Source of the DNA: Calditrichota bacterium
GTDB taxonomy: Bacteria > Zhuqueibacterota > Zhuqueibacteria > Zhuqueibacterales > Geothermadaptataceae
NCBI GenBank assembly: GCA_008501765.1
Contig: QQUE01000012.1
Location: 62,001-126,000, forward strand
Reading direction: 5' to 3'
Length of the DNA: 64,000 bases
Shown: one piece after another, positions 63,305-64,000 of the stretch
Layout: each line of letters begins with the position of its first letter
Numbering within the stretch: the stretch's first letter is position 1
The notes under the pieces: model-generated
Database searches by the model: none
The model's input: only the letters and a program-made list of their open reading frames with translations
What the model was told of the DNA's origin: nothing
Position numbers and translations under genes: made by a program

Positions 63305-64000
63305 ATGAAGAAAATAATTCTTGCCCTCATTTTTACCTTCTATTTTCCCGGATACACGCCACTTCAGGCCTGTTCTGTCGTCTATTTCGTCGATAAAAAG
63401 AGCGGCAAAATTTATGTCGCCAACAACGAAGATTTTTGGTACGACACCAAAGCCATAATTCAAATCATGCCGAAATCAAAAAAGAAGCTGGCGCGTTTGT
63501 GGTACGGCTGGGACGATTTTGCCCAGGGCGGCGTCAATGAGGCCGGGCTTTTTTTTGATGGCGCTGTAACCCCCGAACAAAACATGCCTGACGGATTCCA
63601 TAAACCGAAAGGCAATTTGGGCGATGACCTGCTGGCGCACTGCGCGACGGTTCAACAGGCAATTGACTTTTTCGAAGAAAAGAAAGTCGCGCTCACGAAT
63701 GCCCACATCATGTTCGGCGACAGTTCAGGAAATTCAGCAATTGTTGAATGGATCGATGGCGAACGTAAAATAATTTACCAATCGGGCAATTATCAAATTA
63801 TGACCAATTTTCTTCTCTCCGACACCACCCGCGGAAATTACCCGTGTTACCGCTATAATTTAATCGAAAAAGCGATCGGCGATTTAAATAAATCAGCACC
63901 TGAAATTTCTCTGCGTGAAGTTGGCAACACGGTTGCCGGTGCCGTGCAAGTACCCCGGGAAGTTGAAAATGGCAAAATCGGTGGCACACTTTATTCGTCT
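63305..64000 (+). CDS. N-terminal-Cys Ntn amide hydrolase (choloylglycine/C45-like), 3' partial
   Basis: 232 codons open to the window edge, so the C-terminus is missing. A signal peptide (MKKIILALIFTFYFPGYTPLQA) is followed at once by Cys-Ser-Val. Cleavage after LQA would expose an N-terminal Cys, the nucleophile of this Ntn superfamily. NNEDFWYD matches the conserved Asn/Asp pocket motif, and GGVNEAGLFFDG and SSGNSAIVEWIDG match later motifs. It is predicted to be a periplasmic hydrolase of amide bonds such as bile-salt, penicillin V or N-acyl amino acid type. The substrate is not predictable. Confidence 0.8.
   Translation, partial: MKKIILALIFTFYFPGYTPLQACSVVYFVDKKSGKIYVANNEDFWYDTKAIIQIMPKSKKKLARLWYGWDDFAQGGVNEAGLFFDGAVTPEQNMPDGFHKPKGNLGDDLLAHCATVQQAIDFFEEKKVALTNAHIMFGDSSGNSAIVEWIDGERKIIYQSGNYQIMTNFLLSDTTRGNYPCYRYNLIEKAIGDLNKSAPEISLREVGNTVAGAVQVPREVENGKIGGTLYSS

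Overview
The window looks like chromosomal DNA of an uncultured, probably Gram-negative bacterium of the FCB superphylum (Calditrichota/KSB1/Ignavibacteria-like). This is an inference. It rests on three secreted proteins with a Bacteroidetes-type C-terminal sorting domain (1-2112, 13919-15994, 52338-53729, the last with the NPFNPATTIAY motif), a Gld-type ABC transporter operon, lipoproteins, a SPOR-domain protein and a LysM lytic transglycosylase. Base composition is moderate and uniform. Many genes have GGAG/AGGA ribosome-binding sites. I found no rRNA, tRNA, CRISPR array, transposase, prophage or replication origin. The first gene is cut by the left edge and the last by the right edge.

Layout. 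0-8 kb: a secreted beta-propeller-like protein, a ClpA-type unfoldase, a tiny Cys-rich secreted protein and a large secreted M14 metallopeptidase. 8-17 kb: SohB-type protease, an ECF sigma/anti-sigma/YbjQ operon, FabH, a lone PTS-IIA protein, patatin lipase plus subtilase, and a two-domain YjbQ-like protein. 17.6-20 kb: two PIN-toxin modules either side of a short-chain dehydrogenase. 20-25 kb: a gliding-type ABC operon (ATPase, permease-GldG fusion, DUF4340). 25-28 kb: HD protein, lipid kinase, Cys-cluster protein and a repeat-bearing gap. 28-34 kb: a five-gene signalling operon (HDOD, degenerate receiver, PilB/GspE ATPase, histidine kinase, receiver-TackOD1-degenerate GGDEF). 34-44 kb: glycosyltransferase, LiaF-like protein, PolX, lipoprotein, ceramidase-like enzyme, holin-like protein and a GYF-MinD/FlhG protein. 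44-49 kb, + strand: CoA-binding protein, VOC protein, and a WYL regulator-DinB-GyrI-AlkC stress cluster. 49-57 kb: glycine-zipper protein, GPP34 protein, FKBP, Dut, SPOR lipoprotein, beta-helix protein and a tandem Ser/Thr kinase. 57.7-64 kb: MltD-like enzyme, Na/Pi cotransporter, lipase-like protein, DUF2277 and an N-terminal-Cys amide hydrolase.

The most system-like locus is 28.1-33.8 kb. A pilus/secretion-type ATPase sits between HDOD, histidine-kinase and receiver genes, but both receiver-like proteins lack the phosphoacceptor Asp at the expected place and the GGDEF-like end lacks its signature. This suggests a non-canonical switch controlling a surface machine whose other parts lie elsewhere. 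Secondary points are the duplicated YjbQ-like protein at 16.4 kb, the dual-kinase protein at 54.3 kb, a perfect 28-bp palindrome before a toxin-antitoxin operon, and several families of inverted-repeat intergenic elements.
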